Part shown: piece by piece, positions 54,271 through 61,877 of the stretch | How positions within the stretch are numbered: the first letter of the stretch is position 1 | How the letters are laid out: each line of letters begins with the position of its first letter | Source: JABDMH01 sp965223105 | GTDB lineage: Bacteria; Bacteroidota; Bacteroidia; Chitinophagales; Saprospiraceae | DNA: 64,000 nucleotides | NCBI GenBank assembly: GCA_965223105.1 | Contig: OZ244987.1 | Location: 5,456,001 to 5,520,000 of the forward strand | Direction of reading: 5' to 3' | Made by a program: the position numbers and the translations under genes | Notes under the pieces: generated by a model | Told to the model about the DNA's origin: nothing | Database searches by the model: none | Seen by the model: only the letters and a program-made list of their open reading frames with translations

Positions 54271-54444
54271 ATTATTTATCAAGAAAAACAGAAAATAACT
54301 GGGCCATCGAGTTCTTCCAACTTGCATGTTCCATAGAAAAAAACACCTCTTTTAGGGCAGGAGAGAATTGAGATTTCGACGATTAGTAGTTACACCATCG
54401 GGTGACCTTTGTTCGGTCACTGCCATTAATACTAAATACCTGGT

Positions 54445-54819
54445 ATGCCATTAAAACCCAAAACCTTATCAGCATGTATTTTCGGGATATTGATCCTTAT
54501 AATGATCAGCACTTCGATGACATCTTGCTATTCGGTGAGACTGGTCAATCGCCATGGTTCGGCGGAGGAAGATCTCCTCAACACCACCGAAGGTTTTTGG
54601 CGCCACAAGAAGGTCCACACCATAGATACTGTAATCTCTCTGAAACTTATCCAGGGCGAATTTTTTATGATTGAAGCCTGTGAGTCTGGAGGCTTCCATA
54701 GCCTAGAGTATAAGACAACATTGGGACACATCTTACTGGCAGGGATTACACTCGGTCGCAAACGCAAAGTTAAGGTGATCTATAGCTGCTTGTTGGATGA
54801 TGATCAATTTAATGACTGA
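54445..54819 (+). CDS. Small lipoprotein of unknown function
   Basis: The product has 124 residues. The first 28 residues form a lipoprotein signal (MISTSMTSC with Cys28). The mature part, YSVRLVNRHG...NTTEGFWRHKKVHTIDTVISLK...CESGGFHSLEYKTTLGHILLAGITLGRKRKVKVIYSC, is a pattern I recall from hypothetical proteins of Bacteroidota, with a remote likeness in layout to Bor-type serum-resistance lipoproteins. Two cysteines (in ACESGG and YSC) may form a disulfide. It stands directly before the flavoprotein gene with a gap of only six bases, so the two may be co-transcribed. Confidence 0.72.
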   Translation: MPLKPKTLSACIFGILILIMISTSMTSCYSVRLVNRHGSAEEDLLNTTEGFWRHKKVHTIDTVISLKLIQGEFFMIEACESGGFHSLEYKTTLGHILLAGITLGRKRKVKVIYSCLLDDDQFND

Positions 54820-54825
54820 CGAGAC

Positions 54826-56460
54826 ATGGCCACTACAAAAACTCATCAAATCAATAGCTGGTCCACATTCCACGATAATGGCCCTTTTGCAGCAGAAAAA
54901 ATTTTGGTCAGTGAGCTGGAGAAAAGAATTAACCTTCCTTCCAAAGTCGATCGGTACAACGATGCCACAAAGGAAATTCAAAAACTGATAAAAACGGCAG
55001 CAAATCAGAAAGAAGGTTTTCGAGCCTTGGGATCAACCTGGTCTCTTTCACATATTGCCCATCACCCTCAGAGGATGCATATCAATATAGCCATGAAATT
55101 GAGGTTTTCAATTTCTCCGCAAGATGTGCATCCTCAATCTCCTTATACCGCGGCCAATTTGTTCTTCATTCAGTGTGGCAATACCATCAAGCAGATCTCT
55201 GAATATGTAAACAAAAAGGGGAAATCTTTGAAAACCAGTGGAGCCAGCAATGGGCAAACGATTGCAGGATGCATATCGACAGGGGTCCATGGTTCCGGTT
55301 TAAATGTCGGCTCAGTTCAGGATTTCGTTGTCGGCATTCAGATCATCAAGGGGATTCATGCCAAAGACGTAGTATATCTGGAAAGGCACAGTAAACCAGC
55401 GCTGACCAAAGGATTTCTCAGTCAGTTTCAAGCAACCGTAATTCGCAACGATAATCTTTTTGATGCAGCTTTGGTGGGACTTGGGTCCATGGGATTTATT
55501 CACGGAGTAGTCATCGAAACCGAAGACCTTTTTCTGCTCAAGAGATACGTTAAGAAAGTTTCGAGAGATTCAGCCCTAAAGATGGCAAGCACCATGGATT
55601 TTGAAGAAGCTAGGCAGATCTTGCCGCATGAAGTAGATGCCGTTGGCCAGCCCCTCCTACCCTATCACTACAAGTTGTTTATCAACCCCTATAATGACCG
55701 AGAGGATTTTGTTGCAGAATTCATTTACAAGAAGCCCTATAAAGCCAACTATCCTGATCCATTGCCCAGGATAAAGACCGCGGTGTACAGTGATTTAATC
55801 ACCCTGTTTACCAGGGTCGTTGAGCGATTTCCCCGGGCTATACCGCTCTTGATCCAACAACTTGCAAAGGGTGATTCTAAAATCCTTCCAAAAGTAGATC
55901 AACAGACACTGGGGACCCTAAAGGAAACATTCTGGGATACCCAGCATGCCGGACCAGCATTTGCTTGCTCAGTAGGAGTAGACCACCGGGATGCAGTCAA
56001 AGCATACGAGGCATTGGCCGAATTAACTCGGCGCGAGGGGCCCATCCCAGGAATCTACGCCATGCGCTTTGTCAAACAGTCTCAAGCTTTATTGGCTTTC
56101 ACCCGTTTTCCGATCACCTGTATGCTCGAAATCGATGGCATTTTGTGGAAAGGCACCACACAGATCATCTCCCTCGAAAAATTTGCCAAACGGATGCTTG
56201 AGGTATTGGAGGATCATCAGATTCCCTACACCCTTCATTGGGGGAAGAATGCTGATTGGGGACGAGCTGGATTGGTCGATCACATGTATGGTGAAAATGG
56301 GAAAAAATGGAAAACGATCCGCAGCAGCTTTCTGACACGACAGATGGCAAGGGTTTTTTCGAACCCCTTTCTGAAGGAAGTAGGTCTCGATGAACATGTA
56401 ACCCACGCTGGTCGTGACCTCGTCGCCAATCTTGATGTTTCGGGTAATCCCCTCACATGA
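54826..56460 (+). CDS. FAD-linked sugar-lactone oxidase-like protein (ALO/GULO family)
   Basis: The product has 544 residues and no signal peptide. The N-terminal half is an FAD-binding PCMH domain: FRALGSTWSLSHIAHH, FIQCGNTIKQISEYVNKKGKSLKTSGASNGQTIAGCISTGVHGSG and VGLGSMGFIHGVVIETED. The C-terminal half has the D-arabinono-1,4-lactone oxidase pattern, with IPYTLHWGKNADWGRAGLVDHMYGENGKKW near the end. Family enzymes oxidise aldonolactones or sugar alcohols and pass electrons to oxygen or a dye. GSGLNVGS follows HG at the flavin-attachment region, so covalent FAD is possible. The substrate is not evident from the neighbours. Confidence 0.85.
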   Translation: MATTKTHQINSWSTFHDNGPFAAEKILVSELEKRINLPSKVDRYNDATKEIQKLIKTAANQKEGFRALGSTWSLSHIAHHPQRMHINIAMKLRFSISPQDVHPQSPYTAANLFFIQCGNTIKQISEYVNKKGKSLKTSGASNGQTIAGCISTGVHGSGLNVGSVQDFVVGIQIIKGIHAKDVVYLERHSKPALTKGFLSQFQATVIRNDNLFDAALVGLGSMGFIHGVVIETEDLFLLKRYVKKVSRDSALKMASTMDFEEARQILPHEVDAVGQPLLPYHYKLFINPYNDREDFVAEFIYKKPYKANYPDPLPRIKTAVYSDLITLFTRVVERFPRAIPLLIQQLAKGDSKILPKVDQQTLGTLKETFWDTQHAGPAFACSVGVDHRDAVKAYEALAELTRREGPIPGIYAMRFVKQSQALLAFTRFPITCMLEIDGILWKGTTQIISLEKFAKRMLEVLEDHQIPYTLHWGKNADWGRAGLVDHMYGENGKKWKTIRSSFLTRQMARVFSNPFLKEVGLDEHVTHAGRDLVANLDVSGNPLT

Positions 56461-56595
56461 TCAATCAAGACTGTACTAAAGTACGAGGTCTGATTTTTCT
56501 CTAAAATGCTGTGCACTACTGCATTTCATACTTTTTTCCAACTCTGCTTTGTCGTATTTATACTAAGGATGTCCTTTACTTTGTTCCAAAAGATT

Positions 56596-57105
56596 ATGCT
56601 AAAATTGAAACCATTCATCATTTTCACCGCATGCGTCGCGGTGTCGGTCAGTGTGTCAGCACAAACATCTCAGTCGTCATCCCACTCACAAAGTCATTTG
56701 TCTCAAGAATTCACTTTCGATGGTGAAACCGGAGACCGTCAAGTGGTTATTGACGTCCACCAGGAGACCCGTATGCTTAGCTTCATGTTTCAAAGTAAAA
56801 TATCAGCAGGCAATCTCACTATGAACATTTTTGATCCCAACGGAAAGGGTGAAGGAGGCTTTGTACTAGAAGCGGTTGAGCAAGTAGAAAAGGGTGCAAC
56901 CAATAACAGCAACCAAAACTCGAATCAAAACAGCAACAACGGTGTGCATACTTATACTATGGTGCATTCGAAAGGAGGTAAGTCCAGTGGATCTATGAAC
57001 AAACAAATTGAGCATCCAATCCCGGGAGTCTGGACCGTTAAAATATCGGCAAAGGAATTGACCGGTTCATTGGGTATCCATCTGGGGCAACAAAGTCCGG
57101 AATGA
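56596..57105 (+). CDS. Secreted Asn/Gln/Ser-rich protein of unknown function
   Basis: I place the start at 56596, where MLKLKPFIIFTACVAVSVSVSAQ is a clean signal peptide; the frame also has ATGs at 56506 and 56569. The mature protein (about 147 residues) begins with a Ser/His/Gln-rich run, has a beta-rich middle (VVIDVHQETRMLSFMFQSKISAGNLTMNIFDPNGKGEGG), a low-complexity NNSNQNSNQNSNNG stretch and a last domain ending PIPGVWTVKISAKELTGSLGIHLG. The last part resembles the pre-peptidase C-terminal-like beta sandwich. The membrane-bound LuxR regulator starts four bases after its stop. Confidence 0.75.
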   Translation: MLKLKPFIIFTACVAVSVSVSAQTSQSSSHSQSHLSQEFTFDGETGDRQVVIDVHQETRMLSFMFQSKISAGNLTMNIFDPNGKGEGGFVLEAVEQVEKGATNNSNQNSNQNSNNGVHTYTMVHSKGGKSSGSMNKQIEHPIPGVWTVKISAKELTGSLGIHLGQQSPE

Positions 57106-57109
57106 ATTG

Positions 57110-58072
57110 ATGGAAATGTTGCGAGCCACAATCCTGATCTTATGTTCAATCCAACAGCTGTATGCGCAGATTGAGGTTAGTGGCCAACTGCAACTAGACA
57201 GCAGCTGGGCAAGGGTGGTGTGTGCAAGCCGGATACCATCTCTTGGCGATATGTATCGCTGTTCCGAGGCTATGATCATTGCCAGTGATACCCTCGATGC
57301 AAGTGGGAGGTTCACGGTGCAACTCCCGACAGAAATTCGTGGAGAATTCATCAGACTACACGTTTTTAAGAAAGAAGGTCCGGTAGCAATGTTGATCATT
57401 GGAGGTAAGAATGAAAATCACGGATTTTTTGCCTTATCGGAAAGGGAAGATTATCACATTTGGCCTACTGGGAAGGAGGGCAACTTCTTTCGCAACTTTT
57501 CGATTAATGAACCCACCAATAATCAACTACGCTACATTGATCAGGTGATTGTGCAGATGGATAGTGCCTCTTCTACCAACACAATGGAAGATCGTCAGTT
57601 ACTAGGACAAGCTATAGCAGATCACTTGATCGCACTTAGTGATACCTGTTCGCGCGTTTTGCCAGCGATCTACAGTGCGTACATGGCCAATATGGGTTTC
57701 AACCAGCAACAGGTGCAGGATCAAATGAGAGAACTTTTATCGAAATTTGATAAACACCCCTATCTCACTCCTTTTGTTGTACAATCTTCCGGGAGTTGGG
57801 TCATCAAGTCGCTATCTGTGGTTTTATTGTTGATTGCAACCACTTTACTGGCACCTCAACTATCACACCGTAGAAATCGCCGAAAGATCGCCCGTCTTTC
57901 ACAGCAGGAAAGGAAGGTCGCGGGATTAGTGGCCAGTGGGAAAACCAATAAGGAAATCGCTCAATTGCTACACGTAGAGATCAGCACCATCAAGAGCCAT
58001 GTATACCAGATATTTAACAAACTGCAGATTAAATCCCGAAAGGAGGTGTCTAGATTTTCCGATTTGCTGTAA
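57110..58072 (+). CDS. Membrane-anchored LuxR-type regulator
   Basis: The product has 320 residues with an N-terminal signal sequence (about 1-20), an extracytoplasmic region of about 210 residues that I do not recognise, one membrane segment (about 230-250, WVIKSLSVVLLLIATTLLAP) and a cytoplasmic LuxR helix-turn-helix at the C-terminus: LSQQERKVAGLVASGKTNKEIAQLLHVEISTIKSHVYQIFNKLQIKSRKEV. There is no receiver domain. It would sense something outside the inner membrane and bind DNA directly. I chose the ATG at 57110 over TTG at 57107. The tight spacing behind the secreted protein suggests that the two work together. Confidence 0.85.
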   Translation: MEMLRATILILCSIQQLYAQIEVSGQLQLDSSWARVVCASRIPSLGDMYRCSEAMIIASDTLDASGRFTVQLPTEIRGEFIRLHVFKKEGPVAMLIIGGKNENHGFFALSEREDYHIWPTGKEGNFFRNFSINEPTNNQLRYIDQVIVQMDSASSTNTMEDRQLLGQAIADHLIALSDTCSRVLPAIYSAYMANMGFNQQQVQDQMRELLSKFDKHPYLTPFVVQSSGSWVIKSLSVVLLLIATTLLAPQLSHRRNRRKIARLSQQERKVAGLVASGKTNKEIAQLLHVEISTIKSHVYQIFNKLQIKSRKEVSRFSDLL

Positions 58073-58409
58073 AAGAAATTTTGTGGCGAGTCGATGCATT
58101 GTCAAACACTCTTAGCCAAGTGGCTCCAACTGACAAACTGTAGTGCAGCACAAGTGACCATTAGCTCGCTAATTACCCATCCGCATGCCGTTTCGTTGCT
58201 CCAAGATCTCCCAGATCTTGGTCGGGCCCCTGACAGGAATAATTGCTCGATTCGTTCCGCCAAAGTGCCAGCTAGATTTTGCATATATGCCTCCTCGTAA
58301 CCGATCCTATGGCATTGTTTGGTTAAAAAGTTCATTGAATTTGCAACTATCTCCAGTAGTGGTCCGTCTTTCTTAATGTCAAACCTATCTGAAAGAGCAA
58401 AAGAACCAA
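58073..58409. other. Intergenic, no recognisable gene
   Basis: A minus-strand frame of 77 codons (58102-58335) and short plus-strand frames cross it, but none has a recognisable product. I see no promoter box, terminator or repeat. Confidence 0.4.
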
Positions 58410-59096
58410 ATGATACGCACCGATCAACTAGTAAAAGTTTACCGTACTGAAGAAGTCGAAACGGTTGCCCTCAACGAAGTCAATCTTTCCATTGAAGAAG
58501 GAGAATTTGTTTCCGTGATGGGGCCCTCAGGATGTGGAAAGTCAACATTACTCAATGTACTGGGCATGATCGATAGTCCCACCAGGGGGGCTTACTACTT
58601 CATGGAGCAGGAGGTGGGCCACTTGCCTGAAAGAAAAAGATCAAATGTCCGAAAACACAATCTGGGGTTCGTTTTTCAAAGCTTCAACTTGATCGATGAG
58701 CTGACTGTTTTTGAAAATGTTGAACTACCTATGCTGTATACCAATGTTCCATCAGCAGATCGTAAGAAAAGGGTTGAAGAACTCTTGGATGAGATGAAGA
58801 TGATGCATCGCCGCAACCATTTTCCTCAGCAGTTATCAGGAGGGCAGCAACAACGGGTAGCCGTGGCCCGGGCTATCGTCAATCGCCCCAAATTAATTCT
58901 CGCCGATGAGCCCACAGGTAATCTAGATACCGCGAATGGTGACGATGTCATGCGTTTACTATCAGAACTCAACGCTAAAGGCACCACCATTGTCATGGTA
59001 ACGCACTCACAATATTGTGCGGAGTTTGGCAATCGAATCGTACGAATGTTGGATGGTCAAGTGGTCACCGAAAACATTGTTCAGCAATTTCTTTAA
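58410..59096 (+). CDS. ABC transporter ATPase, LolD/MacB type, without adjacent permease
   Basis: The product has 228 residues: Walker A GPSGCGKST, the Q-loop FVFQSFNLIDELTVFENVELPMLY, signature LSGGQQQRVAVARA, Walker B LILADEPTGNLD and the H-loop THSQ. This is the LolD/MacB/FtsE branch, whose partners are FtsX-type permeases such as the one at 45.0-47.7 kb. No permease gene adjoins it: the next gene is convergent and its stop begins on the very next base. It either works with a permease elsewhere or is left over from a lost operon. Confidence 0.92.
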   Translation: MIRTDQLVKVYRTEEVETVALNEVNLSIEEGEFVSVMGPSGCGKSTLLNVLGMIDSPTRGAYYFMEQEVGHLPERKRSNVRKHNLGFVFQSFNLIDELTVFENVELPMLYTNVPSADRKKRVEELLDEMKMMHRRNHFPQQLSGGQQQRVAVARAIVNRPKLILADEPTGNLDTANGDDVMRLLSELNAKGTTIVMVTHSQYCAEFGNRIVRMLDGQVVTENIVQQFL

Positions 59097-60620
59097 TCAG
59101 TACCACTGAAAGGCAAAGTACCGGCAGGGCTTAGTTCCGATATTTTTGATGGCATGGGGAACGTGGGCAGGTAAGAAGTAAACATCTCCTGCCTTGGCTT
59201 GGTATATTTCGTTTCCGATCTCTTCTTCGGTTTCACCTTCGATTATCAGGATGATCTCAGATGCCACGTGGGTGTGAGGGTCATGACTTTTGATTCCTGG
59301 ATTTAGTGTAGTGACATGCATCTCATAATAAGAGCACATGGGAGTACTCCGGTTAAAATAGCTTTTGACCCCACCACGGGAATGTTTACGAAAATCTAAA
59401 GTTTCAGCATCCATGATGAAAGATCGGTCGTCAGAATCTGTGTCTATTGATTTAGACCGATAGCTCATCTTGTGCAGACTGACTGGCGAATGACAGGTAA
59501 TCTTTGCCACATCACCTGCCGAAACCATAAACACACTAGTGGGGCCGATCCTTTGCTTGTCGTTGCCGAGGGTTACCTCCAGTTCACCCTGGTGTATGAT
59601 CAAGAGCTGTTCTTCATGGTCAGCAGTCAAGGTGTGATCACCGCCAGGTAATTTGAAGAACTCAAAACTCATCTGGTCAAAATGGGGGGTCTGACCGGCG
59701 AACATGATTTGATGGTCACTCGTACCATCCAGGGCATACACTGAAGCTTCGACTTGATCGGGAGCTTGGTCGCTCCAAAGCCATTCTAAGGTTTGGGGAA
59801 GTATGGCTCCTCCGTGGTTGCCATCATGGGCTCCTTCGCCTGCTACAAACTTATGCTCATACCCTTTAAACCGTAATGCAGCTTCCATTTGCAGGTTGGC
59901 CAACCACCAGTTGCCAAATCTATTGTCGAGATCATGACTGCCATCTTGCAAAAATACTTTGATATCCTTCTTTGGCGATTTGCGGATAAGCGCCGGATAA
60001 TGATGGCCTCCACGGATATTGGTGAAACTGCCGATATGGCTCAGCACCTTGTGAAACTGATTGGGGAAGTGCCAGGCCGTGGTAAAAGCACAGATTCCCC
60101 CTGACGATAAGCCAGCAATGGCTCGCATTCTGGGATCATCTGATATCTTGTAGTTGTTTGCCAATTCTGGAATCAGTTCTTCGAGGAGAAAGCGGCCATA
60201 GGTATCCGACATACTGTCATATTCAATGCTGCGGTTGCTGACTCTGAATGGATTTTCGGCTTCTGGTCGATCAAGATGGTGGCCGGGGTTTATAAATAAA
60301 CCAATGGTGACCGGCATCTTTTGCTGAGCGATGAGATTGTCAAAGACCGTGGCAGTCCGAAAATGGCCATCCTCTTTCAAATAGGCATGTCCATCTTGAA
60401 ATACCATCAAAGCCGCTGGTATCGAGTCATTGTATTGAGCTGGAACGTAGACAAAGTATGCCCTTGTGGTATTGGGATAAATGCTGCTTTGGAAGTCATA
60501 CTGGGTCACCTTTCCCTTGGGAATACCGGGATATTCAAAAGAGTTTGGGCCGAGTTCATAGGTGGTTTGTGCGAATAGATTGCTCCAGATGAGGAGGGGG
60601 AAAAGGTATTTGGCTGGCAT
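59097..60620 (-). CDS. Secreted esterase - bicupin fusion protein
   Basis: The product has 507 residues with a short signal peptide (about 1-18). Residues 20-285 are an Fes/IroE-like alpha/beta hydrolase: TRAYFVYVPAQYNDSIPAALMVFQDG, nucleophile Ser172 in AGLSSGG, FLQDGSHD and a histidine-rich GEGAHDGNHGG with the likely catalytic His. Residues about 300-507 hold two cupin folds (HTLTADHEEQLLIIHQGELEVTLGN, then PHTHVASEIILIIEGETEEEI and KAGDVYFLPAHVPHAIKNIG). The second cupin keeps His-x-His and Glu metal ligands. Feruloyl- or carbohydrate-esterase action with sensing or binding by the cupins is possible. I have not seen this architecture described. Its stop abuts the stop of the ATPase gene. 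Confidence 0.82.
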   Translation of the reverse strand: MPAKYLFPLLIWSNLFAQTTYELGPNSFEYPGIPKGKVTQYDFQSSIYPNTTRAYFVYVPAQYNDSIPAALMVFQDGHAYLKEDGHFRTATVFDNLIAQQKMPVTIGLFINPGHHLDRPEAENPFRVSNRSIEYDSMSDTYGRFLLEELIPELANNYKISDDPRMRAIAGLSSGGICAFTTAWHFPNQFHKVLSHIGSFTNIRGGHHYPALIRKSPKKDIKVFLQDGSHDLDNRFGNWWLANLQMEAALRFKGYEHKFVAGEGAHDGNHGGAILPQTLEWLWSDQAPDQVEASVYALDGTSDHQIMFAGQTPHFDQMSFEFFKLPGGDHTLTADHEEQLLIIHQGELEVTLGNDKQRIGPTSVFMVSAGDVAKITCHSPVSLHKMSYRSKSIDTDSDDRSFIMDAETLDFRKHSRGGVKSYFNRSTPMCSYYEMHVTTLNPGIKSHDPHTHVASEIILIIEGETEEEIGNEIYQAKAGDVYFLPAHVPHAIKNIGTKPCRYFAFQWY

Positions 60621-60764
60621 GACTACTTTTCTTATAGCTGGAAAGGTAATGATTTTAGGTGCGAAGGTGATGGCAATCTTGTAGTCAAACCCTGGAGTCT
60701 TTGAAGAGTAGCGGCATACTTCATGAGAAAGTCTTTCACCTTAGATCTAATCGACTTGGTTGCT

Positions 60765-60772
60765 TATCTTTA
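60765..60772 (+). promoter_or_regulatory. Possible -7 box before the 60780 gene
   Basis: TATCTTTA followed by G lies only eight bases before the ATG, which would give a leader of a few bases. The same nonamer precedes the hydroxylase operon. There is no clear -33 box. Confidence 0.28.
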
Positions 60773-60779
60773 GGGACCC

Positions 60780-61208
60780 ATGAGACCCGTTATCCCCCTA
60801 GTAAGCCTATTGCTGTTGGTCCAGCTGCCTGAGAGCGCAGCACAAATCGGCAAAGATCTTGACCATAGTGTCGATCCTGCGTCACTGAGTATCCCAGAAC
60901 TGTACGATCAACTGGATACTGTTGCGCTGCACCGAGTACCCGTAAATATCACCAATTTGCTGCAGCACTTCCCTGCTGGTTCGCCGTTGCAGATGGAGAC
61001 TTTTTATCAAAAGTCAGAACATCACAGTTTGTTGCGCTTGTCAAAAGGATCGCTGATGAGAGGTGACCGTTCCTATGTGTATAGCGAGGGTATGGGGAAT
61101 ACTTACTTGCGCATTTCTGACGGCCAATGTTTTTCTGTAGTGGCTATGTCGAACGAAATGGTAGATCAATTGTCGGTTGAGATGTCAGATCTAAAGTGCA
61201 ATTATTAA
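60780..61208 (+). CDS. Secreted protein of unknown function
   Basis: The product has 142 residues and I do not recognise it. A signal peptide (about 1-22, ending LPESAAQ) predicts export. The mature part contains SIPELYDQLDTVALHRVPVNITNLLQHFPAGSPLQMETFYQ and a C-terminal beta-rich part with two cysteines. There is no known motif. Reading sense, ATG and signal sequence make it a credible gene. It stands alone between the divergent esterase gene and the hairpin repeats. Confidence 0.7.
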   Translation: MRPVIPLVSLLLLVQLPESAAQIGKDLDHSVDPASLSIPELYDQLDTVALHRVPVNITNLLQHFPAGSPLQMETFYQKSEHHSLLRLSKGSLMRGDRSYVYSEGMGNTYLRISDGQCFSVVAMSNEMVDQLSVEMSDLKCNY

Positions 61209-61234
61209 TTAATTAGAGCGTAGAGGATATAGGG

Positions 61235-61340
61235 TTGAAGTTATAAACTTCAAAAAGCTGAGTAGTTATACTCAGTAGTGATGGAGGATATGGGTTTGAA
61301 GTTACAAACTTCAAACAACGGGCGGGAAGTTGCAAACTTC
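61235..61340. repeat. Three small palindromic repeats
   Basis: TTGAAGTT-ATA-AACTTCAA (61235-61253), TTTGAAGTT-ACA-AACTTCAAA (61295-61315) and GAAGTT-GCA-AACTTC (61326-61340) are three copies of one inverted repeat. The first two are preceded by the same GGATAT-GGG-TT context. They lie between two plus-strand genes and may act as mRNA-end hairpins or REP-like sites. Confidence 0.75.
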
Positions 61341-61394
61341 AAGCAATGGACGGAAATTGGTGTGATTCTTGAACCCGTGTTATGACCTGACGCT

Positions 61395-61739
61395 ATGAAG
61401 AAGACTCATCATATCTACGTGGTTGAATTGGATCGCCGGGTATGGCATGAGGTCAAGAAATTTCGTTTGGCCAATCCGCAATATACGGGCATCAAGTGTT
61501 GCTTGTATGTGGGGATGACGGCCCATTCACCGGCTGAACGCTTCCGGAAACACAAGACGGGTTATCGCACGAGAAAAGGTTACAAGATCTCCTCATCTAT
61601 TGTAGAAAAATATGGTCTCTACCTTCGGCCCAGCCTTTATCGAAAGTACAATCCACTCACCCGTAACCGGGCCAAGTGGTGGGAGAAAACCCTGGCAGAA
61701 AAGCTGAGGAAGCAGGGATATGGGGTGTGGTGGAATTGA
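61395..61739 (+). CDS. GIY-YIG-like nuclease-fold protein
   Basis: The product has 114 residues. HHIYVVELDRRVWHEVKKFRLANPQYTGIKCCLYVGMTAHSPAERFRKHKTGYRT has the two short strands and the CLYVGMT...RF..HK spacing of GIY-YIG-type domains, with the Tyr-Val-Gly triplet and a downstream Arg. KYGLYLRPSLYRKYNPLTRNRAKWWEKTLAEKLRKQGYGVWWN completes a compact family that I recall as single-domain proteins in many bacteria. Its target is not known. A glutamate in WEKTLAEKL could be the metal ligand. Confidence 0.62.
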   Translation: MKKTHHIYVVELDRRVWHEVKKFRLANPQYTGIKCCLYVGMTAHSPAERFRKHKTGYRTRKGYKISSSIVEKYGLYLRPSLYRKYNPLTRNRAKWWEKTLAEKLRKQGYGVWWN

Positions 61740-61877
61740 TATGATCATTGAGCGTTCAGCACATCCACGGTTTACGGCCCAAATCGATCAAAATGACTTG
61801 CCCACTGCCTGATAACCTGAGCATGGATCAAGTGATAACGAGGTAAATTCATCAAGAAATCTGGACTATTGTCCAAA

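Noticed and set aside
58102..58335. Minus-strand frame of 77 codons between the LuxR and ATPase genes
   Set aside because: The translation has no recognisable family, signal peptide or supporting neighbour.
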